64,000 nt of DNA. Origin: an uncultured Christensenella sp. (GTDB taxonomy: Bacteria; Bacillota; Clostridia; Christensenellales; Borkfalkiaceae). The notes under the pieces are model-generated. The model did no database searches. It was not told the DNA's origin and saw only the letters and a program-made list of their open reading frames with translations. The stretch covers positions 40,135 to 104,134 of the forward strand of contig CAJUET010000003.1 in NCBI GenBank assembly GCA_910585595.1, written 5' to 3'. The translations under genes were made by a program, and so were the position numbers. Every line of letters starts with the position of its first letter. The first letter of the stretch is position 1. Positions 42,301 through 51,213 of this stretch are shown piece by piece.

Positions 42301-44602
42301 GGGTGTTCGCCGCAAGCGTACCCGACGCCGTCGTCCAACCCGACCCTCCTTTTCTTCTGTACTCCACGCTGTATGCGGTTGCTCCCGCAACTTCTTTGAA
42401 TTCCACGTAGAGCGTTTTATCCTTTCCGAACGCACCAGTAATAACGGGCTTAGACACAGCCGCGTCGTCCGCGCCGTCAATGACGAACACGCCGTCCAAG
42501 TTCAGATAACCGCTCTTAACTTTCAGATAAACGGTATGCCAACCCTTTTCAAGATTATTTACGCGCAGAACCTGCTGTTTGTAAAGGCGCGTTGCATTCG
42601 TCGTATCCACTTCGCCCGTAGGGGTTTCGGGAAGCGCGCTCCCCGTAAGTTCGGGATCACACCAATATTGCAGCACCGCGCTATCCGACTTTCTCTCCGC
42701 GAGAACGCCGACGCCCGTGCCGTAGAAGCGCACGGCAACGTAACGATCGCCTATGCCGCTGTTGTATACCGTTCTGCCCGCAAAAGAACCCGTGTTGTTC
42801 TGCCCGCCGTCGCTCCAACTGCCTGCGGTGTAGAGAGCTTCCTTTTCTTGATTGTTCCCGATTTCCGTCTGCATGGCGGTAAAATTCGTTTTGGAAACCC
42901 TTGCGGATTCATCGATAATATGCGCGCTGCCCGCTTTGGAAGCGCCCTCGATCACATAAGTCGTTACGGAGTAAGGCGTTACGGTATCGTGGAAGACATC
43001 GGTATCCCCTGTGATCTCTTCCTTTGCCCAGTCGTGCGCAGCGTCCGTATAGATCTTGGTAATTTTACTTGCTTCGAAATTGCTCAGGTTAAAATTCAAA
43101 GCCGTACTGTTTGCGCCGTTATTCTCCTTTACGATAACGAGCTTATCTCCTTCGGGAGAGATCGCGGCAAGCGACCTGTCGTCGTCGATCTCCACGATAT
43201 GATAACCGGCTTGAATATACTTGGAGTACTGCCCCGCCACATAGTACGTTTTGCACGTTCTCACGTCTTGATAAACAAGACCGCGGGAAGCGAGGTCAAT
43301 ACCGGAAACGGTGGAAGGCATTTCGGGGTTGTCGTATACGCCGTGCAGAACGCCGTAGTTCCAGCCCGTCTTGATAAGTCCCGTCAAATTCTCCATACCC
43401 TGCCAGTAAACGTACGATTCCGCCGCACCGTATTTGACGATGTCGATGATCGACTGCGAGTATTTATTGAGCGCGGTAGCCATGAGACCGGGATCGTATA
43501 CGTCGGAAACCGTCCAGGTGATCTCGCTCATTTCCGCCTTCTGACCATTCTCCTTGGCTCTGCGGTACAGCTGCTGCGCCTGATCGATTTGATAACCGTA
43601 AATGTGATAGGTCAGTTTGTCTGCGCCTGTCACAACCTCTTTTCCGCCCGAAATTTTAGCGATTTTATCAAGCTCGGTATTTGCTCTGCCCGTATCCACT
43701 TCGTCGCCGAGATTGTAACCCGCGGCATACTTCGGATCCTCTTCGGCAAGCTCGTTTACGCGCTTCATGACCCCGTTGATGACCTGCACTTTCTGTTGGG
43801 GAGAGAAGGCGCAGCCTTCCTGGCTGCCCGTGTTTCCCGCCACGGAACCCCAGCCTTCGCCGATCGTCGCCGATTCGTTAAAGGGCTGCAATAAATCGAC
43901 CGTAAACCCCTGGTCGATGAGGTATTTATATACGTCTACAAAATAGTTGACATAGTCGTCGATATAATCGTTTTTAAGGTTCGGCGACTTGCCGCTACCC
44001 GAAGCGCATTGGTTGTTGAGCATCCAATAGGGAGGCGAGTTGGAGAAGAACTCCGTGATAGCGTCGCTCGCGTCCTTGCCGTTTTTCTCCGCTACTTTTT
44101 TTCTGATTTCCTGGAACGAATTAAGAACCCACAGCTGACGCGCGTCCGCCGTTTCGTCCCAGTCTTTGACGGTGCCGTCGCCGTTCTCCCAATCGTAAGC
44201 CGTGCCCCTTCCGTTTGGCTGGAAGCCGGGCATATCCGTATCGAATGAAAGGTGACTGTGTTCGGGATTTTCACCGCCGCCCACGTTGTAACGGGCAATA
44301 TTCCAGTTCAGCCCTTCTTCGCTGAACAGTAATTCCATAATATAATCGCGCTGCGTTTTTCCGCTCGAATGCTCGCGCGTCCAATCGCCGCACTCGTTTG
44401 CCCACCAGGCAAGCGAAGTCCCCCAACCGTCAAACGTCTGATATTGCATACTTGCGTCTACGTTGACGATGTTTCCTGCGGCAAGCGCCACTTTCCTTTC
44501 GCCCGTCAGCGCCATAGCAACCGCGCCTGCAAGGCAGGAAAGACTCATCGCGCCGCCCATTGCAAGCGCGGCAGTTCTCTTTTTGATGACTGCTTTGTTC
44601 AT
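39362..44602 (-). CDS. Giant anchored GH30-family glycoside hydrolase
   Basis: Secreted 1746-residue enzyme, probably an endo-acting beta-galactanase or glucanase. After a signal peptide (about 1-42) comes the GH30 catalytic domain (about 43-550): GWGTSLAWW, the catalytic acid Glu243 in QPFNES and the nucleophile Glu360 in MSEITW. It is followed by a binding module with FYGTGVGVLAERK, an FN3-like domain, two copies of a YYVD/YFID...W.NR module, Ig-like domains, and a C-terminal membrane helix with KRRRVS. The N-terminal catalytic part recalls GH30 endo-beta-1,6-galactanases; the substrate is inferred. It is the longest gene of the locus. Confidence 0.88.
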   Translation of the reverse strand: MNKAVIKKRTAALAMGGAMSLSCLAGAVAMALTGERKVALAAGNIVNVDASMQYQTFDGWGTSLAWWANECGDWTREHSSGKTQRDYIMELLFSEEGLNWNIARYNVGGGENPEHSHLSFDTDMPGFQPNGRGTAYDWENGDGTVKDWDETADARQLWVLNSFQEIRKKVAEKNGKDASDAITEFFSNSPPYWMLNNQCASGSGKSPNLKNDYIDDYVNYFVDVYKYLIDQGFTVDLLQPFNESATIGEGWGSVAGNTGSQEGCAFSPQQKVQVINGVMKRVNELAEEDPKYAAGYNLGDEVDTGRANTELDKIAKISGGKEVVTGADKLTYHIYGYQIDQAQQLYRRAKENGQKAEMSEITWTVSDVYDPGLMATALNKYSQSIIDIVKYGAAESYVYWQGMENLTGLIKTGWNYGVLHGVYDNPEMPSTVSGIDLASRGLVYQDVRTCKTYYVAGQYSKYIQAGYHIVEIDDDRSLAAISPEGDKLVIVKENNGANSTALNFNLSNFEASKITKIYTDAAHDWAKEEITGDTDVFHDTVTPYSVTTYVIEGASKAGSAHIIDESARVSKTNFTAMQTEIGNNQEKEALYTAGSWSDGGQNNTGSFAGRTVYNSGIGDRYVAVRFYGTGVGVLAERKSDSAVLQYWCDPELTGSALPETPTGEVDTTNATRLYKQQVLRVNNLEKGWHTVYLKVKSGYLNLDGVFVIDGADDAAVSKPVITGAFGKDKTLYVEFKEVAGATAYSVEYRRKGGSGWTTASGTLAANTLNKITDSGFTAGDYEVVVKATKSEGTVSSGICTVKMSMAPDGLLYYVDCATSNFNDGGWGRVYGSCQSTFDKDYGADPVTGINWGVDTANTNADKGWRDEDPFSSIYYGGDKKVTYKFTVPVAGSYVLAVGGFRPEGWGNRDFTITIDTGAVTKPKGTLTSKDSASSIVAIPFTTSTANKEITVSIPKPDGLSLMAITESGKPIPIMAEGKSNYTMNGTYDHSGVTQNGEKYIGTDLTADDATASFNLIMSDGSKKAFSASDGGLTIASKELSKMSAGEYYTVGYTLGGSNWKEGWPDMTVYAAYLLTVQKKITQNHEVIVPEKLYYFIDSGSYGYYNGSDKVFNPGQLQNGTNPDQKYDGSNGWGFVDSRSGEDGCNWKDDKPESSIRELSSGSGYVMTGFTANQRFTLEVGMNCQSWSNRTADVYVGGTYANNKITGGSKVGTIEMVQNGGVKVGRYEVTADADGNLVVSFIKTKGDNPQIAYIKAFIPAVEQEEVSSALPTLPAIKVGQTAYFRQGFEAGSEPSIELKGLEIGARVYVIDSNDNLVDSFAATAATYSWKAWDKVAEDAYGLRFTQAKKETDATSASGSPETVVALPRINVTCDNKTVKIGDKVAIVIAPTLGKVPKEVFGSIDSLKVTRPDGVTADVIGSFFYRTIKNGVHTVTAVCNGVEFKISIDVEGIETLDMKAEYGNNNGWTSESVTIRLTPESSAGVREMFVIKGDGEFGEESKVELSNGSYTITASENGVYKVKVVTNTGTEKIYTYEVNNIVKADEEVTLSLSVNYGTSGGVQFKYKGTGTNGALYVKKDGGEAVKVASLDTFTATQAGKYEFYYENAVGKTSETHTYYVTDEKTEANFGTVSVGEDGTVTVTGKDGSAVTAKLYRAGDNTALSDLNVAKDGKYYLEITNAEGMKEVVVINTAEGSAADNVTVVQPPVPPSKGGVGSTDLILTIVFAALAAAAVAGIVVIVIKRRRVS

Positions 44603-44647
44603 ATTTTCCTCCTTATTTCATTAAATAAACGAATGAACGGCACGAGA

Positions 44648-44674
44648 GCGGCATAAGATTTTTCCTTATGCCGC
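44648..44674 (-). other. Intercistronic hairpin between permease and GH30 genes
   Basis: GCGGCATAAG (44648-44657) and its exact complement (44665-44674) form a ten-base stem without a following T run. It lies in the 90-bp gap inside the operon, and could stabilise the upstream ABC-transporter mRNA or lower expression of the giant downstream gene. Confidence 0.55.
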
Positions 44675-44692
44675 CTGTGCCTTTCCGATTTT

Positions 44693-45676
44693 TTAACCCT
44701 TGACCGCCGAGAAGACGATAGAACCGATGATCTTCTTTTGGAAAATTGCAAAGACCACGATGATCGGGATCAGGGAGACGAGCGAAGCCGCAAGCGCCTG
44801 CGGTATCCGCTCCATATCGGCGCCGTGCGCACCGGGGTTCAAACGGTCGACCACGAGGGGCAACGTACGCCATGCAGGTTGGTTGATAAAGAGCAACGGA
44901 CCCAAATAGTCGTTCCAGTTACCGATGAACGACAGGATGAACTGCGTGGAGAGTGCCGGCATGATGAGCGGAAGAATGATGAAAGTAAAAATTCTCATAT
45001 AGCCCGCGCCGTCCAAAAGCGCCGCTTCCGAAATACTCTTGGGGATTCCGTAGAGGAATTGACGGAGGAAGAACACCGTTCCCACCGCTCCGAACATCTT
45101 GGGGATCATGACCGCAAGAGGACCGTTCGTCAAACCGAGTCTTCCGTATAACCATGCCTGCGGCAACATGACGACCGCAAAGGGGATCATCATCGTCGAG
45201 AGCATGACGAGGAAGAGCACGTTTTTTCCTTTGAAATCGAGCTTTGCAAACGCATACGCCGCCATTGCGGAGACGAACACCTGCACCAAAACGACGGGCA
45301 CCGTCGTAATAACGCTGTTCAAAAATCCCCTCGGCATGGAGCATTGCGTAAGAGCGACGGCGTTTTTCCACATATCGCCGTACGCCACCGCCGTCCACTT
45401 TTTGGGGAAGAAGGCGTCGTTGTAGAGTTCAACGCCCGGCTTAAAAGTCGAAAGCACCATCCACACGAAGGGGATCATGACGATGACCGCGCCCGCGAAC
45501 AACGCCACCCATACGATAATATCTGCAATCGTCCTGGGTTTCATGTGTATAAAGTTGTGCCAGCACTTTTTAAAGAACTGCTTCGTTTTGCCCATAAAGG
45601 ACATGAACTTTTCGGAAAAGCTCTTTTTTTCCTGCTCGGGCGCAGCTTCGGAAATCTGTACGTTCGTGTTTTCCAT
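44693..45676 (-). CDS. Sugar ABC transporter permease (MalG type)
   Basis: Second membrane subunit of the oligosaccharide importer, 327 residues. It has an N-terminal cytoplasmic stretch of about 50 residues, six membrane segments, and the ATPase-docking EAA loop SISEAALLDGAGYMRIFTFI (EAA---G). It follows the MalF-type gene by two bases. The C-terminus FQKKIIGSIVFSAVKG is typical of the family. Confidence 0.95.
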   Translation of the reverse strand: MENTNVQISEAAPEQEKKSFSEKFMSFMGKTKQFFKKCWHNFIHMKPRTIADIIVWVALFAGAVIVMIPFVWMVLSTFKPGVELYNDAFFPKKWTAVAYGDMWKNAVALTQCSMPRGFLNSVITTVPVVLVQVFVSAMAAYAFAKLDFKGKNVLFLVMLSTMMIPFAVVMLPQAWLYGRLGLTNGPLAVMIPKMFGAVGTVFFLRQFLYGIPKSISEAALLDGAGYMRIFTFIILPLIMPALSTQFILSFIGNWNDYLGPLLFINQPAWRTLPLVVDRLNPGAHGADMERIPQALAASLVSLIPIIVVFAIFQKKIIGSIVFSAVKG

Positions 45677-45678
45677 TT

Positions 45679-46644
45679 TTACGCCTCCTTATCCTTTCTG
45701 TTATCAAAGTACATCTGTATCATAGTGATAACGAAGATGATAAACGCAAGCACCCACGAGGCGACCGCCGCAACGCCAAGCCGCTTCTGTCCGAACTGAT
45801 AGTAAATGAACGAAACCGCGGTCATTGCAGTGTTGTCCGTACCGTAGCCGCCAGCCAAAATGAACGGCTCGTTGAACACTTGCACCGCACCCATAAGCCC
45901 CGTAACAAGCAAATAGAAGGTGATGGGATAGAGCGCGGGAAGGGTGATCTTACGGAAGATCGTCCAGCCGTTTGCACCGTCGATACGCGCCGCTTCGAGC
46001 TGATCGGTAGAGACCGACTGCAAGCCCGCTATGTACATAAGGGAAGTATAACCGACCCCCTTCCAAACCATCATAAAGTTGACGGTAAAGGTAAGTCCCC
46101 CGCGGCTGTCCAGCCAGTCCGTATTGGAATGAAACAAACTGTTGATATATCCGCCCGGCTCGAACATGTGCTGGAATACGATCGTGACCGCAACGATGCT
46201 CATGACGGAGGGCAGATAGTAGAGAATACGGTAGGTCTGTACGCCCAGCATTTTGCGGTTCATGGCAAGCGCCAGGAACACGCCTAAAATCAACCCGATG
46301 GGAAGCTGAATCATGAACAGCACGGTGTTACCCAGGGACTTTCCGAACATTTCCGAATAATAACCGCCCGCGAAAATCGTTTTGAAGTTATCGAACCCCG
46401 CAAATTTGGAATCGGTAACGAACGAGTTTCCCGTCCAATGGTAGAACATGGAAATGATGGAGAGTATGAGCGGTAACGCCGTAAATACGAGCATGCCCAC
46501 GATGATCGGCGAACAGAACAGCCATCCCACCAAATTTTCCTGTTTCTTTAAGGGATTGATTCCCTTCTTCGGGGGAGCGATTTTTTTGAGGGGAACGCTC
46601 TCTGCCGTTTCGGCGATCACGTTCTCCTTGACTTCATCAATCAT
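45679..46644 (-). CDS. Sugar ABC transporter permease (MalF type)
   Basis: First membrane subunit of the importer, 321 residues from the ATG at 46644, which has AGGAGG upstream; a further upstream ATG lacks an RBS. There are six membrane segments and an EAA loop, QLEAARIDGANGWTIFRKI. The N-terminus carries a Lys/Pro-rich cytoplasmic tail. No ATPase gene accompanies the importer, so a shared MsmX-like ATPase elsewhere is expected, as in many Firmicutes sugar importers. Confidence 0.95.
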   Translation of the reverse strand: MIDEVKENVIAETAESVPLKKIAPPKKGINPLKKQENLVGWLFCSPIIVGMLVFTALPLILSIISMFYHWTGNSFVTDSKFAGFDNFKTIFAGGYYSEMFGKSLGNTVLFMIQLPIGLILGVFLALAMNRKMLGVQTYRILYYLPSVMSIVAVTIVFQHMFEPGGYINSLFHSNTDWLDSRGGLTFTVNFMMVWKGVGYTSLMYIAGLQSVSTDQLEAARIDGANGWTIFRKITLPALYPITFYLLVTGLMGAVQVFNEPFILAGGYGTDNTAMTAVSFIYYQFGQKRLGVAAVASWVLAFIIFVITMIQMYFDNRKDKEA

Positions 46645-46691
46645 AATTTTCCTCCTTATTTTAGTTTCTCTTCCTACATTCTCAAAAGCAA

Positions 46692-48092
46692 TCAATAGAG
46701 GTTCTTGTAATCGTCAAGAATCCTCTGCATCTCTTTCTGCGTATTCGCAGTGATCGAATAACTCTGACCCTTCCACATTTTCTGCAACTCATCGTTGAGG
46801 GGCTTCATCCAACCGTCTTCGAACGTGCTGTACACTGCTGGACGGAAGCCGTGATCGCCGTTGATTACGTCGATGAACACGCTGCGCGACTTGGGGGAAT
46901 AAACCGCATCGTTTTCAGAATTCAAATAGGCGGATTGGAGACTTTTACTCATGGGAATGGAAACCTTCTCGTCACGGACCATCTCTTCCTGAACGCGGTT
47001 CGTCATAAAGGAAGCCGCGATCTCCATGGCAACCTGCCAATTCTTGCATTTATTGGAGACGACGTAACCCGCGGAGGTGATCTTTCCGTTCCAGTTCACG
47101 CTGCCGTCCTCGGTAGGCCAAGGCATAACGTCCCAGTTTCCCTCTCCGAGCGCACTGTCGTATGTGCCGACTTCCCAGGAACCGACCATGCCGTAGAAAG
47201 CAACTTTTCCCGCCTGAAAATTCGCCTGCGTTGCGTAAGTATAATCAGCCGCCGGATTCTCGCCCGTAACCAATGACTTCTGATAGTCGATCGCCTTCGT
47301 CGCTGCCGCAGAGGTAACCTCAATCTGCATAGTCTCCGTGTTCAGCACGTTCCCGCCAAAGGACTTTGTAAGAATTTCAATGTCGGGAACGTCGCTTGCG
47401 TAATGCGTATTCTTAGCCGCCTTTGCCTCTCGGGTGATGATTTCGCACATCTGGCGATATTCTTGCCAACTGTAATTTTCGGTACTGAAATCCATTTCCC
47501 AGGGAAGGTCCAATCCGGCAGCCTTGATCGCGCTGGCATAAATACCGACGATCGTTTTGTTATAGCCGAGCTGCTGAACGGAAAGATCCTTGGGGAACGC
47601 ATACAACTCGCCGTTTTCCGCATCCATCTTGTTCGTCTGATCGTTATACTTATACAGATCGAGCGCAAGCGGAGCAATATTATCGAGATTGAGGTTGAGT
47701 TTTTCGTTGGTCGCCACCGTATCCTTAAATTGTTCCAGGCAATAAATATTGTCCTTATACTGCAAAATATCGTTCGGACGAACGTAAAAGATATCGGGAA
47801 GATTTCCGCCTTGGAGCGCCGCGTCAAGCTTTTGTTCGTAGGGAGTTTCCTCTAATCCTTGAAACGTGATCTTGATCCCGTACTCCTCTGCTTTTCTTGC
47901 AAAATACTTGTTGTAGAACCTGGTTTCATCAGCGTTTGCAAGGAGTAAAATGTCGATACTCGCCGTGGGATCGGATTCCTTGGTGGGGAACTTATCGCCT
48001 TCGCCGCCGCACCCCGTCAAGCTTACCGCCACACCGACGGCCGTTGCTGCAAGACATGCTGCCGTCATGCAAGCTGTTAATCTTTTTTTCAT
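46692..48092 (-). CDS. Sugar-binding lipoprotein of the ABC importer
   Basis: Extracellular solute-binding protein (family 1) of 466 residues. The signal peptide ends in a lipobox (LTGC, Cys28), so it is anchored to the outer face of the membrane. The Asp/Ser/Thr-rich start, KLDAALQGGNLPDIFYVRP and the later FQAGKVAFYGMVGSWEVG segment are typical of oligosaccharide-binding proteins. It lies directly before the two permease genes. Confidence 0.95.
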   Translation of the reverse strand: MKKRLTACMTAACLAATAVGVAVSLTGCGGEGDKFPTKESDPTASIDILLLANADETRFYNKYFARKAEEYGIKITFQGLEETPYEQKLDAALQGGNLPDIFYVRPNDILQYKDNIYCLEQFKDTVATNEKLNLNLDNIAPLALDLYKYNDQTNKMDAENGELYAFPKDLSVQQLGYNKTIVGIYASAIKAAGLDLPWEMDFSTENYSWQEYRQMCEIITREAKAAKNTHYASDVPDIEILTKSFGGNVLNTETMQIEVTSAAATKAIDYQKSLVTGENPAADYTYATQANFQAGKVAFYGMVGSWEVGTYDSALGEGNWDVMPWPTEDGSVNWNGKITSAGYVVSNKCKNWQVAMEIAASFMTNRVQEEMVRDEKVSIPMSKSLQSAYLNSENDAVYSPKSRSVFIDVINGDHGFRPAVYSTFEDGWMKPLNDELQKMWKGQSYSITANTQKEMQRILDDYKNLY

Positions 48093-48148
48093 AATCTACC
48101 TCCAATATTTTTAAATATTTTTTTCACTATTTGATGTGCGGCAAATAC

Positions 48149-50701
48149 TTACGAAAAGTATTTAACGCCGGTCAAGCACGCGCCCTCGCCGAGCGCTTCC
48201 GCATAAATGCTTACGTTCTCTTTGTTCCATGTGGGGCTCAGATAAAGTTTGTATTGCGTTCCGCCTACGAAGGGAGGTCCCCCTTCCCATTCGGGGACGA
48301 TTCTGCCGATCACCTTCCCCTGCGATACGCAGGTCAACAGAACGTTCTTGCCGTAAAACTCCGCAATGCTCTCCTCCGTTACGCAGGAAATGTCCAACGA
48401 CAGCGATTTTACTTCGCCCGTTTTAAGATGAACGGGAAACGCCGCTTTCTTCTTCGGCTGTGCGTAGAAGTCCGCAAACTGACGGGAGGAAAGAATTTCC
48501 GCTTCCGCCCCCACGCGGTTGACGGCAAGCAGAACCGCGTCGCCCACGTTCTGCGTCCAGACCCGTTTGCGGTAAACAAGGGTCAGCTTGTGTTCTTTTC
48601 CGTCCGCAAAAGCCTCGGTGATCTCGAACGCACCGAAATCACAGCCCCCCAAGAGCTTACCGTCTGCATAGACAGCGACTTCCGCCTCTTCCGACGTTCT
48701 GACAAAGAGCCGATCCGTCGTCTTTCGGACGGGGAAAGTATAGGCGCATATAGCGGGCTTGCGCGTGGTATTCCAGCTGGAAACGTTCAGCCTTGCGGGA
48801 TAAACTTCGGAAAGATCGAGAGTTGGAGTCATGAATTCATCCAGGAGTTTAAAGTTACCGCGGTTGAGTTTGGTTTCGCTCTCCGCATAGCCGAAAGACG
48901 TGACGCCTTTTTTGCACTGCAACCGAAGCATGGGCGCCTGCGGATCGTCGAAATTGCAGTGCCCCCATTTTTGAACGTTTACGCGGTACGTCCCGCTCTC
49001 GGAGGGCGGAAGAAGCACGTCCTTTCCGTCGGCAACGACCGTAGGATAATCCGCCCCGTCAAAGGAGTAGCGCATAAGATCGCACGGGTGCTCGATAAAG
49101 AGCTTCTTGCCCTTTGGAATTTTTACGTCGTACTGCACCATGCCGTCCGTAATGCCGAGCGCGGTAAAATAGCAATCACGCGCCGCCTTTGCTTTGGCGG
49201 GTACGGGAGCGTCGTCCGCTTCATAAACGGTGAGCGCGCCGTTGTCTTTATAAGTATATTTCTGTACGGGTTCGGGCGCGGAGAGAATCTCCACCGCTTT
49301 TTTATAAGAGAGGAAGCGCACGCTTACACCGTGATATACGCCGTCCTTTTCAATGAGCTCTTCCCCCTTGCCGAAGTCGATCCCCACGACAGGGTGCTTT
49401 TCCGCACAGAACACAAGTTCTTTTGCGTCTGCCCGAATCAGCTCCGCGGCGGAACGCGTGAGCGTGGCGTTTATGCCGTAACCGGAGAGCGGAACGTCAA
49501 AGAGCCAATAGGGCGCATGACGACCGGGAACACAGCCTTTTACTTCGTGCCCGTTTAAGCGGAAAGAGACTTCGCCCTCTTTTCCCTCTTCGTTAAAATT
49601 GGCAACGCATACCGCTTTTCCTCCCCCGCATAATTCCAAGACGGAAAATCCGCCCTTGGGATAGGTGAAATCGCAGGAATCGGGCGTCACCGTCTCATGC
49701 GAGGGCAACGCTTTGGCAATGCGCTCGCCCAAGCAATTTAAAACGCCTGCAAAGAGACGGGATTGCTCTATCAGCCCCGAATAATGACCCGCAACGTCGA
49801 CGAGCGACCAAAAGTCGTACTCCGTGCAGATAAAAGACACGAGCGAGCCCCAATTATTGACCGCCTGCGTAAAGCCGAAGTTCAGCCCCGCCACCTGATT
49901 GTAAGCGCCTAAGAGCTTACTGCCGCAACTTAAATGCCTACGGAGAATAAACGCGTCACGGTGTGTTTCCGAAACGAAAAGAGGCAGATTTTCTTTTTGA
50001 AAACGGAACGAATACGCGCGGAGCTCTTCGTCGAAAGTATTGTCGTTACTGTCCGGATAGCAGTTGAGCGTTTTATAAACGCCCTCCACCGTACCGCCCG
50101 CACGCTCCAAACCGTATTGTCCTGCGCAGACGAACATGGGCACCCCGACCCCGCATTCCGTTGCGATCCCTTTCAGTTCCTTTATATACGCTTCGGGATC
50201 GGGACAGTCAAAGAAATCAAGCTCGTTATCGAGCTGGCACAATATAACCGTGCCGCCCTTGCCGTATTCGAAAGGCGTGATCTGCGGGAACACCGCACGG
50301 TACCACTTTCTGACCTCTTCCATGAACTGTCCGCCCGCAACGCGGATCGGCATATCCGATTCTAAGATTCTGGCGGGAATCGCTCCGCCCGACCATTCGG
50401 AACAGATATACGGACCGGGACGGACGACCGCCCAAATACCTTCCTTCGCAAGAAGGGAGAGAAATTCTTTAATGTCGCGCTCGCCTGTAAAATCGAAGCT
50501 TCCGTCCTCTTGTTCGTAAAAGTTCCAGGGGAAATAGATATCCACACAATTATAGCCCGAACGCTTTAATGCATGAATGCGCTGCGCCCAATGTGCGCGG
50601 GGAATGCGAAAGGAAAACAGCGACGCGCATAAAAGCGTTTTGTAGCTGTTACCGATACGGATTCCTCTTTCATCTATCGAAATGTTTGCGTTTTGTACCA
50701 T
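48149..50701 (-). CDS. Intracellular beta-galactosidase, GH35 family
   Basis: 850-residue glycoside hydrolase without a signal peptide, so cytoplasmic. The GH35 signature GPYICSEWSGGAIPARIL (about 96-113) is clear, with catalytic acid Glu160 in LCQLDNELDFF and nucleophile Glu245 in FVSETHRD. C-terminal beta domains follow. Expected role: release galactose from imported galacto-oligosaccharides. It stands upstream of the binding-protein gene and 83 bp downstream of the LRR protein region. Confidence 0.9.
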   Translation of the reverse strand: MVQNANISIDERGIRIGNSYKTLLCASLFSFRIPRAHWAQRIHALKRSGYNCVDIYFPWNFYEQEDGSFDFTGERDIKEFLSLLAKEGIWAVVRPGPYICSEWSGGAIPARILESDMPIRVAGGQFMEEVRKWYRAVFPQITPFEYGKGGTVILCQLDNELDFFDCPDPEAYIKELKGIATECGVGVPMFVCAGQYGLERAGGTVEGVYKTLNCYPDSNDNTFDEELRAYSFRFQKENLPLFVSETHRDAFILRRHLSCGSKLLGAYNQVAGLNFGFTQAVNNWGSLVSFICTEYDFWSLVDVAGHYSGLIEQSRLFAGVLNCLGERIAKALPSHETVTPDSCDFTYPKGGFSVLELCGGGKAVCVANFNEEGKEGEVSFRLNGHEVKGCVPGRHAPYWLFDVPLSGYGINATLTRSAAELIRADAKELVFCAEKHPVVGIDFGKGEELIEKDGVYHGVSVRFLSYKKAVEILSAPEPVQKYTYKDNGALTVYEADDAPVPAKAKAARDCYFTALGITDGMVQYDVKIPKGKKLFIEHPCDLMRYSFDGADYPTVVADGKDVLLPPSESGTYRVNVQKWGHCNFDDPQAPMLRLQCKKGVTSFGYAESETKLNRGNFKLLDEFMTPTLDLSEVYPARLNVSSWNTTRKPAICAYTFPVRKTTDRLFVRTSEEAEVAVYADGKLLGGCDFGAFEITEAFADGKEHKLTLVYRKRVWTQNVGDAVLLAVNRVGAEAEILSSRQFADFYAQPKKKAAFPVHLKTGEVKSLSLDISCVTEESIAEFYGKNVLLTCVSQGKVIGRIVPEWEGGPPFVGGTQYKLYLSPTWNKENVSIYAEALGEGACLTGVKYFS

Positions 50702-50784
50702 GATCCTTTCCTTTTAAGTTGTAATATCTGATTTTCCTTCGTTCTCTCCCGAACACGGGAGAGAACGGGAAAATATATTTCATT

Positions 50785-51213
50785 TCAGCTGAGAACGGTA
50801 TATTTCAGATTTTCGAGGTAGAAACCGTTCGAGCCCGATACGCCGATCTGCATTGCAAACGTATCTTTTGCCGCTTTGCCGCTACTGCTTGTGTATTTAC
50901 AGACCTCGGCAAAGTCGCCGTTCTCCGTATCCGACCAATATGCGGTATAACTTACGTTGCTGCCGCTTATTGTGCGTTCCACTCTGCCGTAAACGACCGT
51001 ACCCGCTGCCGCGCTCTTTAATCTAGACGCGTCCGTTTCGTGAGAGCCGTCGCCAAGATCCCAACCTTGCACTTCCAGCTTATCGGTTTTCACCCAATCG
51101 CTTCCGTTTTGTACATAATTGGGTCTGTATCCAAGCTGACCTACCCAGCCGTCCCAATTACCCGTACGGAAACCGACCATTAAATTCATATCGTTGTCGT
51201 TTTGCAATACGGT
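50785..51213 (-). CDS. C-terminal beta-sandwich of the LRR protein, in the -1 frame
   Basis: About 143 codons in the -1 frame relative to the upstream LRR protein, with no credible start of its own: the only early starts (TTG, then ATG at 51189) lack an RBS. The peptide (TVLQNDNDMNLMVGF, then WDGWVGQLGYRP, ending GFYLENLKYTVLS) looks like the second half of a carbohydrate-binding or LamG-like beta-sandwich whose first half is at the C-terminus of the upstream frame. It is therefore either reached by -1 frameshifting at 51213-51219 or cut off by an indel. Confidence 0.6.
   Translation of the reverse strand, partial: TVLQNDNDMNLMVGFRTGNWDGWVGQLGYRPNYVQNGSDWVKTDKLEVQGWDLGDGSHETDASRLKSAAAGTVVYGRVERTISGSNVSYTAYWSDTENGDFAEVCKYTSSSGKAAKDTFAMQIGVSGSNGFYLENLKYTVLS

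Noticed and set aside
42101..43894. 597-codon open frame opposite the GH30 gene
   Set aside because: Antisense to the catalytic region, which carries conserved GH30 motifs; no RBS or recognisable domain on the plus strand.
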